Assembly (NCBI GenBank): GCA_023410875.1
Contig: JAEYPH010000118.1
Span: 1 to 39,479, forward strand
Length of the DNA stretch: 39,479 nucleotides
DNA from: Bacillota bacterium
GTDB lineage: Bacteria; Bacillota; Clostridia; Christensenellales; UMGS416
Direction of reading: 5' to 3'
Notes under the pieces: generated by a model
The model's input: only the letters and a program-made list of their open reading frames with translations
Database searches by the model: none
What the model was told of the DNA's origin: nothing
Program-made: the position numbers and the translations under genes
In this document: positions 1 through 8,283 of the stretch, piece by piece
How positions within the stretch are numbered: position 1 is the stretch's first letter
Layout of the letters: every line of letters begins with the position of its first letter

Positions 1-894
1 CGCAGCAACGAGGTGATCCCCGAGATCATGGGCGCCGTGGAAGACCCCGAATTGCACCCGCAGCCGCCACAGAAGCCCGAACATTGCCCGGCCTGCGGAA
101 GCCAGGTCGTGGCCCAGGGGGCGCACCTGTTCTGCCCCAACGGGCTGGGCTGCCCGCCTCAGGCCGTCAGCCGCCTGGTGCACTATGCCTCGCGCAACGC
201 CATGGACATCGAGACGTTCTCCGACAAGACAGCCGAGATGTTCTTCCACGACCTGCACCTGCGGGACGTCAGCGACCTTTACGCGGTGGATCGCGCGAGC
301 TTGCTGACGCTGCAAGGGTTTGGTGGGAAAGAGCAGAAGCGCGCCGACAACCTGCTGCAGGCCATCGAGCGCAGCAAGCGCCCGGAGCTGCACCGGTTCC
401 TCTATGCCCTGGGCATCCCCGGCGTGGGGGAGAAGACCGCCCGCGACATCGCCAAGACCTTCGGCTCCTTTGACGCCGTGCGCCATGCCACGGTGGAGCA
501 GTTGCTGACCATAGAGGGCGTCGGCGGCATTGTGGCCCAGTCGGTCGTGGATTTCTTTGCCGACGAGCACACCGCCGCCACGCTGGACAGACTCCTTTCG
601 TTGGGCGTAGCTCCCCAACAAGAAGAGGCGAAGCCTCCTGCTGCTGATGATGACGGAGGCGCGCTGGCCGGCAAAACCGTCGTGCTGACCGGCACGCTGC
701 CGAGCTTAAGCCGCAAGCAAGCCGAGGAGTTTATCCTCAAGCACGGCGGCAAGACCAGCGGGAGCGTATCCGCCAAGACCAGCTTCGTGCTGCTGGGGGA
801 GGACGCCGGCAGCAAATACGACAAGGCCGTGGCGCTGGGCATCCCCTGTGTCAGCGAAAAGGAGTTCCTGCGGATGATTGGGGAACACCCATGA
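1..894 (+). CDS. ligA: NAD-dependent DNA ligase LigA, C-terminal part (5' end outside window)
   Basis: LigA seals nicks in duplex DNA using NAD+ during replication and repair. The frame is open from base 1, so the N-terminal adenylation domain lies upstream. What is visible in order: the end of the OB fold (VIPEIMG), a four-Cys zinc finger (CPACG, then CPNGLGC), a helix-hairpin-helix region with GIPGVGEKTA and IEGVGGIVAQS, and a C-terminal BRCT domain starting near LAGKTVVLTGTLPSLSR and ending at the TGA. This is the normal LigA domain order, and the tail is complete. An in-frame GTG at base 13 is internal, not a start. The last four bases overlap the start of the next gene (ATGA), suggesting translational coupling. 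The family call is very secure. Confidence 0.97.
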   Translation, partial: RSNEVIPEIMGAVEDPELHPQPPQKPEHCPACGSQVVAQGAHLFCPNGLGCPPQAVSRLVHYASRNAMDIETFSDKTAEMFFHDLHLRDVSDLYAVDRASLLTLQGFGGKEQKRADNLLQAIERSKRPELHRFLYALGIPGVGEKTARDIAKTFGSFDAVRHATVEQLLTIEGVGGIVAQSVVDFFADEHTAATLDRLLSLGVAPQQEEAKPPAADDDGGALAGKTVVLTGTLPSLSRKQAEEFILKHGGKTSGSVSAKTSFVLLGEDAGSKYDKAVALGIPCVSEKEFLRMIGEHP

Positions 895-1877
895 ACGGCG
901 TGGGCAAGCTGACCAACGAGCAATTGGCGCAGATCATACTCTCGGAACTGACGCCCCGCCGCGACGACGTGGTGCTGCGCCCGGGGATCGGCGTGGATTG
1001 CGGCGCCATCCGCAGCCACGGCCGCGTCGTCGTTTTTTCCGCCGATCCCATCACCGCCGCCAGTGCCGACGCCGGTCGCCTGGCCGTGCACGTGAGCCTC
1101 AACGACGTGGCCGCCGCCGGCGCCGAGCCCGTGGGCCTGCTGCTGGTCGTGCTGGCCCCGCCGGGCACCGAGGCTTCGGCGCTGGGCGAGCTCGTGCGCC
1201 AGGCCCAGACCGAGGCCGCGGCGCTGGGCGTGGAGATTCTGGGCGGACATACCGAGTTCACCGACGCCGTGACCCGCACGGTGCTGTGCACCACGGCCAT
1301 CGGTCTGGCCCCGGAGGGCGGGCAGGTGTTCTCCGCCGCCGGCGCTCGGCCCGGCCACGCGCTGGTGCTCACCAAGTGGGCGGGCATGGAGGGCACGGCC
1401 ATCGTGGCCTCAGATGCCCTACAATTCGCTGAGCGAGTGTTAAGTCGTGACGAAGTCACCTTTGCCCGGTCGCTGACCCAGCGGCTCAGCGTGGTGCCCG
1501 AGGGCCGCATGGCCGCCGCCATCGGCGTGACAGCCATGCACGACGTGACCGAGGGCGGCGTGCTGGGCGCGGCGTGGGAGATGGCCCAGGCCAGCGGCTG
1601 CGGCGTCACCGTGGATGCCGACGCCGTGCCGGTGCTGCCCGTAACGGCCAAGCTGTGCGCGGCCCGCGGTGTGGAACCGCTGCGACTGATCTCCTCGGGC
1701 TGCATGATGATGGCCGCCGTAGACGGCCCCGCTGCCGTGGCGGCGCTGCGGGCCGCTGGCATTGAGGCCAACGTCATCGGCGCATTCACAGATGGCGATT
1801 GCAGGGTCGTGCGCGCCGGCGTTGCCGGCCCCATGGACCCGCCCGCCGCCGACGAACTGTTCAAGCTGCTGCCTTAG
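891..1877 (+). CDS. AIR synthase (PurM/HypE-like) family protein
   Basis: A 328-residue protein of the PurM/HypE/SelD ATP-binding fold. Visible hallmarks are an N-terminal segment with GIGVDCGAI, the FSADPITAA strand, HVSLNDVAAAGAEP (the conserved ND...GA.P region), GGHTE, and the C-terminal half with MHDVTEGGVLGA and ISSGCMMMA. Family members bind ATP and activate carboxyl, amide or selenide groups. True HypE ends in a conserved Cys that is cyanated; this protein ends FKLLP with no Cys. It also has no SelD-type N-terminal Cys/Sec and no hydrogenase genes nearby, so hydrogenase maturation is not supported. The ATG overlaps the ligA stop by four bases. The substrate is unknown; the fold is secure. 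Confidence 0.85.
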   Translation: MNGVGKLTNEQLAQIILSELTPRRDDVVLRPGIGVDCGAIRSHGRVVVFSADPITAASADAGRLAVHVSLNDVAAAGAEPVGLLLVVLAPPGTEASALGELVRQAQTEAAALGVEILGGHTEFTDAVTRTVLCTTAIGLAPEGGQVFSAAGARPGHALVLTKWAGMEGTAIVASDALQFAERVLSRDEVTFARSLTQRLSVVPEGRMAAAIGVTAMHDVTEGGVLGAAWEMAQASGCGVTVDADAVPVLPVTAKLCAARGVEPLRLISSGCMMMAAVDGPAAVAALRAAGIEANVIGAFTDGDCRVVRAGVAGPMDPPAADELFKLLP

Positions 1878-1901
1878 GCAGCAGGCCTTAAGGAGGTTGC
1901 C

Positions 1902-2813
<912 letters not shown>

Positions 2814-2825
2814 CGGGAGGCTGCC

Positions 2826-3290
2826 ATGGAAGAGTGGAGGTTTGACACCGTTCTGCGGCAGGTGGATGACAAGGACGCCGCCTTCATTGAGATTCCCTTC
2901 GATGTGCCACAGACCTTCGGAGCCAAGCGCGTCAAGGTGGTTGCCACCTTCGACGGCGAGGAATACCGTGGCTCTATCGTGACCATGGGAGGCGGCGCGT
3001 TCATCTTGGGTGTACCCCAGGCAGTGCGCCGCGCCATCGGCAAGGGCCCTGGCGACACGGTGGCCGTGGTTTTGCGCCGGGATGAGCAGCCCCGCGTCGT
3101 GACGCTGGGCGACGACGCCCGCGCGGCGCTGGACGCCGACGAGGCCGCCCGCGCTGCCTTTGATGCGCTTAGCTACTCTCACCAGAGACAGTATCACCTG
3201 TGGATAGAGGAAGCCAAGACCGACGCCACGCGACAGAAACGCATCCAATCCATGGTGGAGAAGCTGAAACAGGGAAAGACGCACAAATAA
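2826..3290 (+). CDS. DUF1905 / YdeI-like (OmpD-associated) family protein
   Basis: 154 residues. The first ~95 residues match the small beta-barrel DUF1905 fold: WRFDTVLRQVDDKDAAFIEI, then FGAKRVKVVATFDGEEYRGS, GGGAFILGVPQAVRRAIG and PGDTVAVVLRRDEQPR. The tail, with AFDALSYSHQRQYHLWIEEAKT followed by RIQSMVEKL, is the YdeI/bacteriocin-protection-like helical module that commonly follows DUF1905. The function is not established; it is usually a stand-alone cytoplasmic protein. The ATG follows a GGGAGG 6-7 bases upstream and the gene sits 12 bp after the SEC-C gene, so it probably closes the ligA operon. No convincing terminator follows it; the palindrome at 3321 lacks a T-run. Confidence 0.8.
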   Translation: MEEWRFDTVLRQVDDKDAAFIEIPFDVPQTFGAKRVKVVATFDGEEYRGSIVTMGGGAFILGVPQAVRRAIGKGPGDTVAVVLRRDEQPRVVTLGDDARAALDADEAARAAFDALSYSHQRQYHLWIEEAKTDATRQKRIQSMVEKLKQGKTHK

Positions 3291-3320
3291 CATACATGGC
3301 GGCAGCATTCATAGAAAATG

Positions 3321-3360
3321 ACAAACCCTGACAGTTTCCTGTCAGGGTTTGTGATATAAT
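3321..3360 (+). promoter_or_regulatory. Perfect palindrome and promoter of the WYL regulator gene
   Basis: A perfect inverted repeat with 14-base arms (ACAAACCCTGACAG at 3321-3334 and its complement at 3339-3352) flanks a TTTC centre. A consensus -10 box TATAAT follows at 3355-3360, 33 bases before the WYL start codon. No good -35 is visible; the palindrome covers that region, so a protein bound here would block RNA polymerase. There is no T-run, so I read it as an operator rather than a terminator. Autoregulation by the WYL protein is an inference from position. Confidence 0.65.
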
Positions 3361-3392
3361 GGCGATATTTCCATGTGCCGGAGGACATTGTC

Positions 3393-4298
3393 ATGGCAAA
3401 GGACCGATCGCTGGCCATAATAGCCCTGCTGGAGGCCTGCGGGCAGCTCAAGGCTCGGGAGCTGGCCACCGCGTTGGGCGCGTCGGAGCGCACGATTTAC
3501 CGCGACGTGGACGCGCTGAGCGCCGACGGACTGCCCATCCGCGCCGACGCCGGCCCTCAGGGCGGCTATACGTTGGGCGAGGGCGGGGGAGAGTTGGGGT
3601 GTGACGGCGTGCTGGCGCTGCTCCTAAGCGGCGTGGCCGCGCCGGCCCGGCAGGCTGAGGCGCTGGCCGCGGAGCTCACACGCGCGCTGGCCGCGCTGGC
3701 CGGCGAAGCGCCGGAATATGTCGTAGAATTGCGTCGCCTGTCCCAGGCGCTGCTGTTCACCGCCGATGGCTGGCCGGCACAGAACGCGCCGGATGCCCGG
3801 CTCATGGCTTTGCGGCAGGCGGCGCTTAAGCGCCGGCGGGTGCGCCTGAACGCAGGGGGCCAAACCGTGGACGCCCGGCCCTATGGCCTTGTGTGCGACG
3901 GCCTGCGCTGGTATCTGGTTTTTCATGATGAAGAGACGGGCAATGAGAGCGTGCTGCCTTGCGAGGGCATCGGGGCTGTGGAGCCGCTGGAGGGCGGCTT
4001 CGAACTGCCCGAGGGCTTCTCGCTGGAGAGTTCCTGGCAGCATTGGCGGCGGCGGTCCAGCGCGGCCTTCCCGGTCATCGTGGAGCTACGCAGCCCCGCC
4101 GACGCCGCGGGCCTCACCGTATTGAATCAGCGCCAAAGCGCCGACGGCGTCGTCGTGACGGCGGGCTTCGCCGACTGGCAGCAGGCCTGCCTCCGGCTCT
4201 TCGAGCTCAGCGACCGCGCCCGGGTGCTCATGCCCGCGGTGGTGCGCGATGAGGTGGCCGCCCGCGTGCGCGCGGCGGCGGCGCTGCAGGCGGTGTAG
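3393..4298 (+). CDS. HTH_11-WYL domain transcriptional regulator
   Basis: 301 residues. The N-terminus is a winged helix (residues ~4-55: LKARELATALGASERTIYRDV, then LPIRADAGPQGGY), typical of the DeoR-like YafY group. A WYL ligand-sensing domain follows, with the name-giving W173-Y174-L175 in LRWYLVFHD, and a WCX-type C-terminal extension. WYL regulators bind nucleotides, nucleic acids or other small ligands and control metabolism, DNA repair or defence genes. The start is ATG 3393, with GGAGG at 3380-3384 eight bases upstream; an in-frame GTG at 3375 overlaps that site and is unlikely. The gene stands alone behind its own palindromic promoter and ends 3 bp from the convergent deaminase gene. 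The target is unknown. Confidence 0.9.
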   Translation: MAKDRSLAIIALLEACGQLKARELATALGASERTIYRDVDALSADGLPIRADAGPQGGYTLGEGGGELGCDGVLALLLSGVAAPARQAEALAAELTRALAALAGEAPEYVVELRRLSQALLFTADGWPAQNAPDARLMALRQAALKRRRVRLNAGGQTVDARPYGLVCDGLRWYLVFHDEETGNESVLPCEGIGAVEPLEGGFELPEGFSLESSWQHWRRRSSAAFPVIVELRSPADAAGLTVLNQRQSADGVVVTAGFADWQQACLRLFELSDRARVLMPAVVRDEVAARVRAAAALQAV

Positions 4299-4301
4299 CC
4301 G

Positions 4302-4949
4302 CTATTGGCGGCCTTCCAGCGCTGCGCTGATGGCTTCGAACACCCAGGCCGTGCTGCGGCCGGCTTCCGCAGCGTCGGTTAGCATACCTTCCTCATACCA
4401 GCGATGTCCCAGCGCCACGGCTTCTGGATAATCGGCTCTCCAAGTGCCGATCAGGCGGCTGGCCGCTTCAAAGCCCAGGCGCAGCGCCCGTTCGGTGTGC
4501 AGCACCGCGCTTATCGCCCCCAAGCCCGGCAGCGGCCCTTCGATTTGCAGGTTCTTGGATGCGATGAAGGGCATGGCCGCCGAATGGGCGGCGCTGCCGG
4601 CCCAGCCGTCGCGGGCGGCATAGCGCAAGCCGCGCACGTTGCTCATGACCAGCGCACCCATGCACAAAGGGCACGGCTCCACCGTCGTATAGAGCGTGCA
4701 GCCGCGGATGTTCGGGTGGTCGTGGCCGCTCACCTGCAGCAGCGCGTTGAGCTCGGCGTGGCTCAGCTTGCTCCAGCAGATGTGGCCCTGGGGCGCCTCA
4801 TGCTCCCACTGGCGGCTGCGCCCTCGGGCGATGACGGCGCCGGTTTCGTCGGCCAGCGCCGCGCCGATGGGGATGGAGCCGCCCATGTAAGCGTCCCACG
4901 CCTCCTCGAAAGCCGCCTGCCACGGCAGGGTAAGGTCTTTCCACTTCAA
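4302..4949 (-). CDS. Nucleoside/cytosine deaminase family protein
   Basis: 215 residues, zinc-dependent deaminase of the CDA/TadA superfamily. The zinc site is clear: H64-A65-E66 (SHAELNALL) and P92-C93-P94-L95-C96 (TVEPCPLCMGAL). The chain is longer than tRNA-specific TadA (about 150-165 residues), with an extra helical C-terminal ~70 residues (GTWRADYPEAVALGHRWYEE), so a free base or nucleoside substrate is as likely as tRNA. Start: TTG at 4949, eight to nine bases after a good GGGAGG; the only nearby ATG is out of frame and runs into a stop. It begins 25 bp after the GGDEF gene and probably shares its promoter. Confidence 0.85.
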   Translation of the reverse strand: MKWKDLTLPWQAAFEEAWDAYMGGSIPIGAALADETGAVIARGRSRQWEHEAPQGHICWSKLSHAELNALLQVSGHDHPNIRGCTLYTTVEPCPLCMGALVMSNVRGLRYAARDGWAGSAAHSAAMPFIASKNLQIEGPLPGLGAISAVLHTERALRLGFEAASRLIGTWRADYPEAVALGHRWYEEGMLTDAAEAGRSTAWVFEAISAALEGRQ

Positions 4950-4974
4950 CTTCCCATTCCTCCCTCAAACCCGC

Positions 4975-5622
4975 TCAGTCGTCATATTTCTTGAGTAGGT
5001 CGTCCAGTGCCTCCCGCAGCAGCACGGCTTCGCCCATGCCTTCCTTCTTGGCCAATGTGCTCAGACGCTGCAGCTGCTCATAGGTGTAGTGGCTGGTCTT
5101 GGTCACCAACTTCTCTTCGCGGCTCAGGCACACGCGGCTGCGGCCACCGGCCTTTGCGCGGAACAGCGCACCCTCGGCCTTGCGGATGATCTCGGCGGTG
5201 CGGCTCCCATCCTCCGGGCAGCACGAGATGCCCACGCTCAGTTCCACCGTCATCGTGCAGTTGCGCACATGGCGCTCCACGCCGAAGGACTCCCGCAGGC
5301 GCTCCAGCTTCAGGAAGGCGCTCTCCTTCTCGGTTTCCTGCATCAGCACGGCGAATTCATCGCCGGCGTAGCGGTACACGCGGGCCTCCGGCAGGCCCTC
5401 ACGCAAATGGTCGGCCACCGAGCGGATAACCTCGTCGCCGACCTCGCGACCATAGAGCTCATTGACCTTCAGAAAATGATCGATGTCCACCATGGCCAGC
5501 GAAAGATCGGCACAGGCCTCAGTGGCGCGGGCGGCCATCTGTTCCAGGTCCTTCACGAAGCAGCCGAAGTTTCTAAGGTCGGTCAGCTTGTCCAGATGGC
5601 TTGGGGCGGTGTTTTCTTCCAT
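4975..5622 (-). CDS. GGDEF-domain protein with C-terminal ribbon-helix-helix-like tail
   Basis: 215 residues. Residues ~12-160 form a GGDEF domain: LTDLRNFGCF, metal-binding D46-x-D48 in VDIDHFLKVNELYG, signature A86-G-D-E-F90, and SVGISCCPEDG. The signature is AGDEF, a variant that often remains active in diguanylate cyclases. No RxxD inhibitory site is visible five residues upstream. Residues ~170-215 (TYEQLQRLSTLAKKEGMGEAVLLREALDDLL) resemble a CopG/ribbon-helix-helix domain. There is no membrane segment or sensor domain. Start: ATG 5622 with GGAGGA upstream; the ATG at 5640 overlaps that site. Transcribed from the promoter at 5673-5701, probably together with the deaminase. Confidence 0.85.
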   Translation of the reverse strand: MEENTAPSHLDKLTDLRNFGCFVKDLEQMAARATEACADLSLAMVDIDHFLKVNELYGREVGDEVIRSVADHLREGLPEARVYRYAGDEFAVLMQETEKESAFLKLERLRESFGVERHVRNCTMTVELSVGISCCPEDGSRTAEIIRKAEGALFRAKAGGRSRVCLSREEKLVTKTSHYTYEQLQRLSTLAKKEGMGEAVLLREALDDLLKKYDD

Positions 5623-5672
5623 GGTTATGCTTCCTCCCATCGCGGCATCTTGTCGAGTGTTCGCATGGTGGA

Positions 5673-5701
5673 AGCATAATTAAATCGGCATTATTTGTCA
5701 A
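5673..5701 (-). promoter_or_regulatory. Sigma-A type promoter of the GGDEF gene
   Basis: On the minus strand TTGACA (5701-5696), a 17-base spacer, and TATGCT (5678-5673), about 50 bases before the GGDEF start codon. The -35 is a full consensus match and the spacer is ideal. Confidence 0.8.
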
Positions 5702-5810
5702 TACATATAATGAAGTATTATAGAAGAATAAGACAGGGTAAAATTGCTCGACCAATGAGCACTGCAGCTTGTCTATGAACCGGGTAAATCGTAGAACTCA
5801 GTAAGAAAAA

Positions 5811-5882
5811 AATGGGTGACCGAAGGTTTCCAAAGGGCGATCGGAAAGCCCTTTGGTCGCGCCCGTGGGCACGAAATCCTTC
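5811..5882 (+). repeat. Modular hairpin repeat, copy A (short form)
   Basis: Copy A of a dispersed element also present at 27491-27563 (same strand) and 34678-34917 (opposite strand). The left end GGGTGACCGAAGGTTT is followed by a hairpin with arms CCAAAGGGC (5830-5838) and GCCCTTTGG (5848-5856) and loop GATCGGAAA. A small variable hairpin follows (GCCCGTGGGC), then the right end GCACGAAATCC. It lies between ldh and the GGDEF gene, downstream of ldh. The surrounding 5702-5810 and 5883-5913 show no gene. Confidence 0.8.
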
Positions 5883-5913
5883 GCTATTCGCCAAGCGCGA
5901 CAGCATAGTGAGG

Positions 5914-6855
5914 CTATAGACGACCCTCTATAACAGCACGCACAGCATCAGCGGAGACCTGCAGTTTGGCCTGCTCCTGGGCGGTCAGCGGCACATCCAG
6001 CAGCCGCTGCACGCCGCCGCGGCCTACAATGGCCGGCAGCCCCAGGCACACGTCCCGCTGGCCGTATTGCCCCTGCAGCAGCGAGGACACGGTCAGCACG
6101 GCGTTTTCGCCCCGCACCACCGCCTGGGCGATGCGCAGCACGGCCATGGCCACGGCGTAATACGTTGCGCCCTTGCCTTCTATGATGCGATAGGCGGAAT
6201 TGCGCACATCCTCAAAGATGCGGTCCAACTCCCGCTGCTCGGCGCCCCGGCCACAGGCTGTACACCACACGTCCAGCGGCAGGCCGCCCACGTTGGCGGT
6301 GCTCCACAGCGGCAGCTCCGTGTCTCCGTGCTCGCCCACGACCATGGCGTGCACGTTGCGCGGGTCGATGTCGTAATGCTCGCCCAGCAGATATTTGAGC
6401 CTGGCCGTGTCCAGCACGGTGCCCGAGCCCAGCACCCGCTGCGCCGGGAAGCCCGAAAGCTTCCACGCCGCGTATGTCAGTACGTCCACCGGGTTGGTCA
6501 CGACCAGCAACACGCAGTCGGTGTTTACCTTTACAATCTCGCCGATGATCTCCCGGAATACGGCGATGTTCTTCTGGGCCAGGTCCAGGCGGGTCTCGCC
6601 GGGCTTTTGCGCCACACCCGCGGCGATCACGACCAGCGCCGCGCCGGCCACGTCAGCATAGTCGCCGGCATGGATCTCCACAGGCTGGGCGAAGGGCATG
6701 CCGTGGTTTAAATCCATGGCTTCGCCCTGGGCGCGCTTTCGGTTCACATCCAGCATCACGATCTCGCTGAACAGCCCGCTGCCCATCAGCGCGAAGGCCG
6801 ATGTGGAGCCCACGAGGCCGCAGCCGATGACGGCGCATTTCTTACTATTGAGCAT
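5914..6855 (-). CDS. ldh: L-lactate dehydrogenase
   Basis: 313 residues, the usual LDH length. It reduces pyruvate to L-lactate with NADH in the cytosol, recycling NAD+ in fermentation. Visible: the NAD-binding G11-x-G-x-x-G16 (VIGCGLVGS), the acidic end of strand 2 (LDVNRKRAQGEAMDLNHG), the specificity loop A-Q83-K-P-G-E-T-R89, D149/R152 (LDTARLKYLL) and catalytic H176 in GEHGD. Gln83 at the specificity position marks lactate rather than malate dehydrogenase, where Arg is usual. Start ATG 6855 follows AAAGGAG by six bases. The gene stands alone; no unambiguous promoter can be read in the 163 bp upstream shared with the divergent flavoprotein gene. Confidence 0.95.
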   Translation of the reverse strand: MLNSKKCAVIGCGLVGSTSAFALMGSGLFSEIVMLDVNRKRAQGEAMDLNHGMPFAQPVEIHAGDYADVAGAALVVIAAGVAQKPGETRLDLAQKNIAVFREIIGEIVKVNTDCVLLVVTNPVDVLTYAAWKLSGFPAQRVLGSGTVLDTARLKYLLGEHYDIDPRNVHAMVVGEHGDTELPLWSTANVGGLPLDVWCTACGRGAEQRELDRIFEDVRNSAYRIIEGKGATYYAVAMAVLRIAQAVVRGENAVLTVSSLLQGQYGQRDVCLGLPAIVGRGGVQRLLDVPLTAQEQAKLQVSADAVRAVIEGRL

Positions 6856-7018
6856 AGCAGACTCCTTTGGTCAATTTCCTGTATGGATGAAATTGGCTGC
6901 TTCCGCAGGGGCCCCTGAAACCGATACTAGTATGGCCGATTTGCGCGAAAATGCATTCATTGCGTCGCCTTGGACAGCATAAGTTCATCGAATTCCGTGT
7001 GAAAGGGAGGCTGCCGCG

Positions 7019-8221
7019 ATGCCCGACAGCTCCATCTGGCAGGACGAAGGCTGCCAGCGCCACGCGCCGCTGCGGGGCGACGTCCGCGTGGATGTCGCGT
7101 TCATTGGCGGCGGCCTGGTGGCACTGACGGCGGCCTATCTGCTGGGCGGCCATGGCGTGCGCGTGGCCGTGCTGGAGGCGCGCACCGTGGGCAGCGGCGC
7201 ATCGGGGCAGGGCACAGGGGCGCTGACCGCACTGCCCGGCCTGCGCTATGACGCGCTGATCAACCGCCTGGGCGCGCAAGCCGCAGGAGCGATCGCCCAC
7301 ACCCACGCCCAGGCGGTAAGCCTCATGGCCGGCATCGTGGCCGAGGAGGAGATCGCCTGTGGCTTGAGCGCGCAGGACGCCTTCTGCTATGGCGGCGAAG
7401 CGGACCTCGCGGCGCTGGAACGGGAGCAGCGGGCGCTGGAGCGCCTGGGCCTGCCGGCGCGGCTGACCGAAGGCGGCAGCTTTCCGGTTGCCCATCGGGC
7501 GGCGCTGAGCCTGCCCTATCAGGCCAGCCTGCACCCGGTCAAGCTGATGTGCGGCTTGGCCTCGGCCGTGTCGCGGCAGGGTGGCCGCATCTTTGAGGAC
7601 AGCCCGGCCCTGCGCGTGGCGGGCAACGTGATATACACGTCCGGCGGCAGCTTGCGTGCCCTCAACATCGTGGGCACGGCACAGGCGGCAGCAGTGGAGG
7701 GCTGGCCCCCGCTGCGGTTGGCGGTATCCACGGCGGCCATGGCAGCGCTGTGGGGCGCGCCGGCGGTGCAAGGCTTGTGGGCGCCGGCAGGCGGTGGTCC
7801 CACCTTTACGCCCCATGGAGAGCAGTTGATCGCCAGTCTAGCGCCCGGCAAGGCCGCCGGTCCGATGGATGCCGGCAATCTTCGCCGATGGGCAGCGCAG
7901 GCGCTCCCCGGCGCTCAGGTGGCGCGGGAATGGCTGTGCCCGCAGGCTTCCGCCGGCGACGGCCTGCCGCTGGTGGGCAAGGTGAGCGCCGGGGAGCCCA
8001 CGCATTTGCAGGCCGCGGGCGTGGGCCGCTGGGGCCTGGCCCAGGCCGCCGCCGCCGCGCAGCTGCTATGCGACATCGTGCTGGACCGCGCAAACCCGTT
8101 GGCTGGGCTGTTTGCCCCCGGCCGCCGCGAAGGCACGGCCGCCCAGATGGCGATGCGCCGCGCAAGCTATGCGGTGGAAGCGGCAGGAGCGTTTGCGACA
8201 AGGCTGTTTCAACGCAAATAG
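7019..8221 (+). CDS. FAD-dependent oxidoreductase (DAO family), without Rieske domain
   Basis: 400 residues. An N-terminal dinucleotide-binding motif (VDVAFIGGGLVALTAAYLL, residues ~25-45), then LEARTVGSGASGQGTGAL and a DAO-type FAD domain. The C-terminal FAD region reads AAGVGRWGLAQ. The chain ends after NPLAGLFAPGRRE plus ~35 residues. In the related YhfW-type flavoproteins a C-terminal Rieske [2Fe-2S] domain follows the equivalent NP-x-LF-x-P-x-R segment; here it is absent. Oxidation of an amino acid or amine is the family role; the substrate is unknown. Start ATG follows AAAGGGAGG with an 8-base gap. Divergent from ldh and convergent with galE. It is unusually rich in Ala/Gly. Confidence 0.8.
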   Translation: MPDSSIWQDEGCQRHAPLRGDVRVDVAFIGGGLVALTAAYLLGGHGVRVAVLEARTVGSGASGQGTGALTALPGLRYDALINRLGAQAAGAIAHTHAQAVSLMAGIVAEEEIACGLSAQDAFCYGGEADLAALEREQRALERLGLPARLTEGGSFPVAHRAALSLPYQASLHPVKLMCGLASAVSRQGGRIFEDSPALRVAGNVIYTSGGSLRALNIVGTAQAAAVEGWPPLRLAVSTAAMAALWGAPAVQGLWAPAGGGPTFTPHGEQLIASLAPGKAAGPMDAGNLRRWAAQALPGAQVAREWLCPQASAGDGLPLVGKVSAGEPTHLQAAGVGRWGLAQAAAAAQLLCDIVLDRANPLAGLFAPGRREGTAAQMAMRRASYAVEAAGAFATRLFQRK

Positions 8222-8225
8222 AAAC

Positions 8226-8250
8226 GCGGCAAGGGCTTTGCCCCTGCCGC
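8226..8250. terminator. Probable bidirectional terminator hairpin
   Basis: GC-rich hairpin between two convergent genes, left arm GCGGCAAGGG and right arm CCCCTGCCGC with one bulge, just after the flavoprotein stop and 33 bases past the galE stop on the other strand. It is followed by AAACTGTTT rather than a pure T-run, so its strength is uncertain. The left arm shares GCGGCAAGGGC with the repeat hairpin at 27354-27376. Confidence 0.5.
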
Positions 8251-8283
8251 AAACTGTTTATGCTATTGCGGGAAAGTAAGAGT

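Noticed and set aside
402..1864. Long minus-strand open frames opposite ligA and the AIR-synthase-like gene
   Set aside because: No recognisable motifs, very Arg/Ala/Ser- or Gln/His-rich; these are antisense reflections of GC-rich coding sequence.
891..1877. Assignment as hydrogenase maturation HypE or SelD
   Set aside because: The C-terminal Cys of HypE and the N-terminal Cys/Sec of SelD are missing, and no partner genes are present.
3321..3352. Palindrome considered as terminator of the ligA operon
   Set aside because: No T-run follows; a TATAAT box follows instead, so an operator is the better reading.
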